NCBI GenBank assembly: GCA_020465985.1
Contig: JAANYP010000257.1
Coordinates: 780,706-844,705, forward strand
Reading direction: 5' to 3'
From: Centrapalus pauciflorus
Lineage: Eukaryota > Streptophyta > Magnoliopsida > Asterales > Asteraceae
Length of the DNA: 64,000 bases
The translations under genes were made by a program, and so were the position numbers. The notes under the pieces are model-generated. The model searched no databases and was not told where the DNA came from. It saw only the letters and a list, made by a program, of their open reading frames with translations. Shown here piece after piece: positions 61,201 through 64,000 of the stretch (position 1 is the stretch's first letter; every line of letters starts with the position of its first letter).

Positions 61201-62765
61201 AAAGCATGCTCACAAACCCGAAAGATCCATCAGATGAATGGATGATGTCAGTTCTAAAACAAAGCATGCTTGCATATAACCCATGAAAAAGATTCATAGT
61301 TTGAAATTTTTTAAAATTCAAGATTGAAGATTTTAAATTTGTAAAGATTCAAGATAAGCATTTAACACTTGATGAGCATATATTCTAATGTAGCTCGTCA
61401 TACCTATAAAGAACCAAACTTTTTGTTTGTGTTTGAACTAAAAAGGATTGACATTGAGCCAGAAAAAAAGATTGGGTTCTCATGTTATGTGTCATTATTC
61501 TAATTGGATTTAGGTGAGGCAAAAGGGATCTATTCTGTTAAGCTTAAGCAAGTAAGGGGCTGCATTTCGTGAGTTTATCATGATCCAAGTTTTGTCCAAT
61601 GTTTACTTTGATATTCACCAAACCAATCTCAAACATCTATTTGGCACTAAGATGCTATTTTTATAAGAAATATCATTCGAGCCAACTTTGCCGATCTGAC
61701 ATGCAAAACTGGGGTCTTATTAATACCCTGCAAATCAATGGAACCGGGCACACCGCCAGGATAGAGACATATGTCCTCTAGAATGTTGAAGTTGATGGGA
61801 TTTGAACATAGGATTCCTCATTATGGAGGGCCTTATCTTCTTTCCAATCACCACTCAATGACCATCATGAATATTCCTAAGATGCTATTACTACAACTTT
61901 ACAACTTATTTCCCAAAGCAAACTATGTAAGAAAACAACAAACAGAGAATTTAATTTTATCAACTAGCATAAGCTATACTCAAATCAGCTTATATGACAA
62001 GAAGGTTACAACCAAATATAGAAGGAATATGTGGATGATATTACCTTGAGCCATCGTCACCAAGGCCATGCAACCAGACGATGGTTGCCTGGTGTTTGCC
62101 TTTAGGTTCCACCACGTATGTTGGCCCAAACTTAAACTCTCTTCTAGCACTTGTACCACCTTTGTCAGGAAGACCATTGACATTTTTATTGCATAGAATA
62201 AGAATAGAAAAGAAGACAAGGGGGAGAAGAATGAAAATAATGCAACATGGGGTATATAGTCTTGATCTTCTATACTTTACTTTCACATTTAACTATATAG
62301 AGAGTATTGACGTTCATGACACAAATTAGAGATGGCTACACAATCCAATTGGAAAATTATATGATAGTAGACCCCATGAATGTTTAATCAACCCAGCCTA
62401 CCCACTCCCAACCATCACAAACTCATCCTAATTATAATAATACCTAACAAGAACAAAGTACTGAAATTCCTTGGCACTTGCGGGAAATCCAGTCCATATT
62501 AAATCAGTCGGACCTTCCATGTGGCAAAGTTGTCACCAATTACCAATTACCGAGTCAAAGATTTGTATTGCAAATCTTCTATTCAGATTACCGCAACATA
62601 AAATGATAAACCCCCTTGGGAGTTGGGGTCTCTTCTCCTAACTACCCTTGGAAGGAAGTAGAGGCAATGGCAACTGCAAACGATTACAAAAATAGAAATA
62701 ATTCAGGATAGAAGTTAGACACTAAAAGACTAACCAGAATCCGGATTAGGGTCAGTGAAAGCCAT
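58282..62765 (-). CDS. Acyl-protein thioesterase / carboxylesterase, LYPLA family (nine coding exons, 254 aa)
   Basis: Exons from the start, all on the minus strand, are 62735-62765, 62045-62159, 60551-60587, 60133-60202, 59496-59600, 59247-59397, 59076-59155, 58889-58982 and 58282-58363. Every intron is GT-AG and the phases sum to 255 codons. The protein is an alpha/beta hydrolase: TIVWLHGLGDDGSSWSQLL (37-55, oxyanion region), GGFSMGAATA with nucleophile Ser128, HGRGDDV with Asp198, and SLGHCIIPEEM with His231. It ends AWLTSKLDLEGG. Arabidopsis At5g20060-type homologues have the same length. The family removes palmitate from S-acylated proteins, or acts on small esters, in the cytosol. The usual VVP after the catalytic Asp is changed to VIW, which may alter substrate fit. 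The start in exon 2 (MAFTDPNPDSGG) is the simplest; an alternative hydrophobic N terminus is discussed in the findings. Confidence 0.9.
58508..58770. mobile_element. MITE in the last intron of the thioesterase gene
   Basis: The ends GGTGTTATTTGTTTTTTAAA and, reversed, GACCTTGTTTGTTTTTCATT are terminal inverted repeats. CTCTTAAT/ATTAAGAG and CAGATCT words repeat inside. It is related to the remnant at 1-310. Confidence 0.6.
61720..61880 (-). mobile_element. Possible tRNA-derived SINE in intron 2 of the thioesterase gene
   Basis: Read on the minus strand, TGTTCAAATCCC (near 61805) is a good pol III B box. ATTGAGTGGTGATTGG lies upstream at A-box distance. GGCGGTGTGCCCGGTTCC follows. Target duplications were not found, so this is tentative. 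Confidence 0.3.
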
Positions 62766-63039
62766 ATTGACAAGGACAGAGATGCAGCCAGTTACGGCAC
62801 CCACAGAGAAGAAACCCTGCAATGAAAAGATCTCACACATCAGCTTCATCTATAAATAAAACCAGTATATAATATCAGGAGTCGGTGGTGTACGTAAACT
62901 AAAGAATACTTGTATAATATACAACCAACAAGAATACAATAGTTATTAATCACACACAGTTTTCATTTGTTAATTCCCGTCTCCAGGGACCAAGCATTTA
63001 GAATCAGAATTCCCATTTAAGCATGATGTTAAAATGGAA

Positions 63040-63170
63040 CCCTGTTAAAGCTATGACTAGACTAACAGGCTTTTGGCCTACAAGGTGCTCGATCAAGTGT
63101 TTGAGGGTTCAAATCTTAATTGGGACAAGGTCTAGTATAAGAGGTGCATGAGTTCATCGTTCAAAGCAAA
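63040..63170 (+). mobile_element. Possible tRNA-derived SINE fragment in intron 1 of the thioesterase gene
   Basis: TTGGCCTACAAGGTGC and, 25 bp later, GGGTTCAAATC form A-box and B-box-like motifs. A GGGACAAGGTCTAG stretch follows. There are no clear ends. Confidence 0.3.
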
Positions 63171-63598
63171 TAAATATACAATTAAGACTCTTGTGAAGCA
63201 GGATCAAAAGAATTATATATTCCAAATTTGTCAATTGCCTAAATGATTGTATCTATTACTTTTTTACAGCACATATAAATTGTACGTCTGCTATAATAAA
63301 AGAGGTGATCAGGAACACCTAAAACCTATTAGTCTCTCATAATATATAATTAAGCATGTTCATTTCGTATAATTTCGTCATGAATTACACACTTCAAAAA
63401 GCTATATATACAAAAACAATTTCATACTGATACATACATATTGCTTCAGTTGATCGAATAGTACGTTGAGTAAAACAAATTAGCAAACAACAAGAGTTCA
63501 TAAATCATAATATATGGCAATGGAATTAGGAACAACATAAATGGAAATTGAAATCAAAATATGTATATAAAGATCGACTGCGATGTTCAGGTAAGTAC

Positions 63599-63800
63599 CT
63601 TAAGATCGAACAGTTTTCCAGAGAGAGAGAGTGTGTGTGTGTGTGTGTGTTTAGTGGAATCGATGATTTTGAATTGAACAAGCACCGTTACGTGTGGACC
63701 AATGGAATAAGGAATAGCTGTGTGATAACGTGGAAGAAAATCATGCCTTTGAGCCATGTCATCTCTCAGACCGCCTTTCTTTCCTTATCACCGATGTAAA
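63599..63800 (-). promoter_or_regulatory. Non-coding first exon and leader of the thioesterase gene
   Basis: A donor AAG|GTACTT on the minus strand at 63599/63598 and an acceptor TTGCAG ending at 62817 define an intron before the coding start. The exon holds an (AC)n then CT-rich tract (63623-63651), typical of plant 5'UTRs. An ATG at about 63757 opens a frame that terminates within exon 2 out of frame with the enzyme, so it would be an upstream ORF if transcribed. The transcription start is not determined. Confidence 0.42.
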
Positions 63801-64000
63801 ACTATGGGGCTGTTGGCCTGTTGTTTTGTTATTGTTTTTTAAATTAAGTTTTAGGCAAGTTTTATATTTATCTCATTTAATTATTAAATTATTTTTTTTT
63901 ACATATTTAGCTATTAAACGTTGTTTTTATATACACATTTAACCACTAAACTATATTTGTTCATATGTAACCACTGAATACCACTAAATTATCACATTTA
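63801..64000. other. AT-rich end of window
   Basis: No gene is present. TAACCACTAAACTAT and AACCACTGAATACCAC near the end look like internal parts of a repeat that continues beyond the window. Confidence 0.3.

Overview
This is nuclear DNA from a flowering plant: it is very AT-rich, has GT-AG introns, few genes, many (TA)n microsatellites and a dense load of plant transposons. All four genes are conserved land-plant families. The closest kinase I recognise is Arabidopsis AGC1-12. Two LTRs carry repeated CTCGCCGAGTT or GAATTCGGAT motifs that I associate with Asteraceae (lettuce-type) retrotransposons, so an asterid is likely. That last step is inference.

Genes. (1) 6481-8795, minus: a two-exon AGC VIII protein kinase (AGC1-12 type, 475 aa), complete. 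(2) 45891-48619, plus: a three-exon, 85-aa DnaJ-type CxxCxGxG zinc-finger protein whose 2.1-kb first intron holds a tandem repeat and a 1.2-kb inverted repeat. (3) 53490-57328, plus: a four-exon PPPDE/DeSI-like cysteine isopeptidase (217 aa). (4) 58282-62765, minus: a nine-coding-exon acyl-protein thioesterase / carboxylesterase (254 aa, complete Ser-Asp-His triad), convergent with gene 3 and with a non-coding first exon near 63.6 kb. I assembled the exon structures by hand from splice sites and reading-frame phase. No operon-like relation exists between the genes.

Layout. 1-6.5 kb: intergenic, with a SINE that has clear 15-bp target duplications, MITE remnants and a hairpin repeat. 6.5-8.9 kb: kinase. 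8.9-12.7 kb: AT-rich intergenic DNA with GAAC-rich repeats. 12.7-25.2 kb: a nested transposon island. In it, several related terminal-inverted-repeat elements each sit in a (TA)n tract, one of them is split by a 5'-truncated Ty3/gypsy chromovirus-type retrotransposon, and the whole is bracketed by two homologous inverted arms of a fold-back element. 25.2-33.7 kb: more TIR elements, including one split by a solo LTR with a 5-bp duplication. 34.0-36.0 kb: a 2.0-kb fold-back Mutator-like element with a perfect 9-bp duplication. 36-45.8 kb: intergenic, with a LINE fragment, a probable LTR, a small MULE MITE and an orphan promoter-like segment. 45.9-63.8 kb: the gene-rich end, with MITEs in introns and a possible Pack-MULE between genes 2 and 3.

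No CRISPR, rRNA, tRNA gene, operon or bacterial feature was seen. I found no clear new gene system. The most unusual items are the family of TIR elements confined to (TA)n tracts, the intron-like 83-bp insertion in the reverse transcriptase, and the inverted repeat that abuts the exon 2 splice acceptor of the zinc-finger gene.
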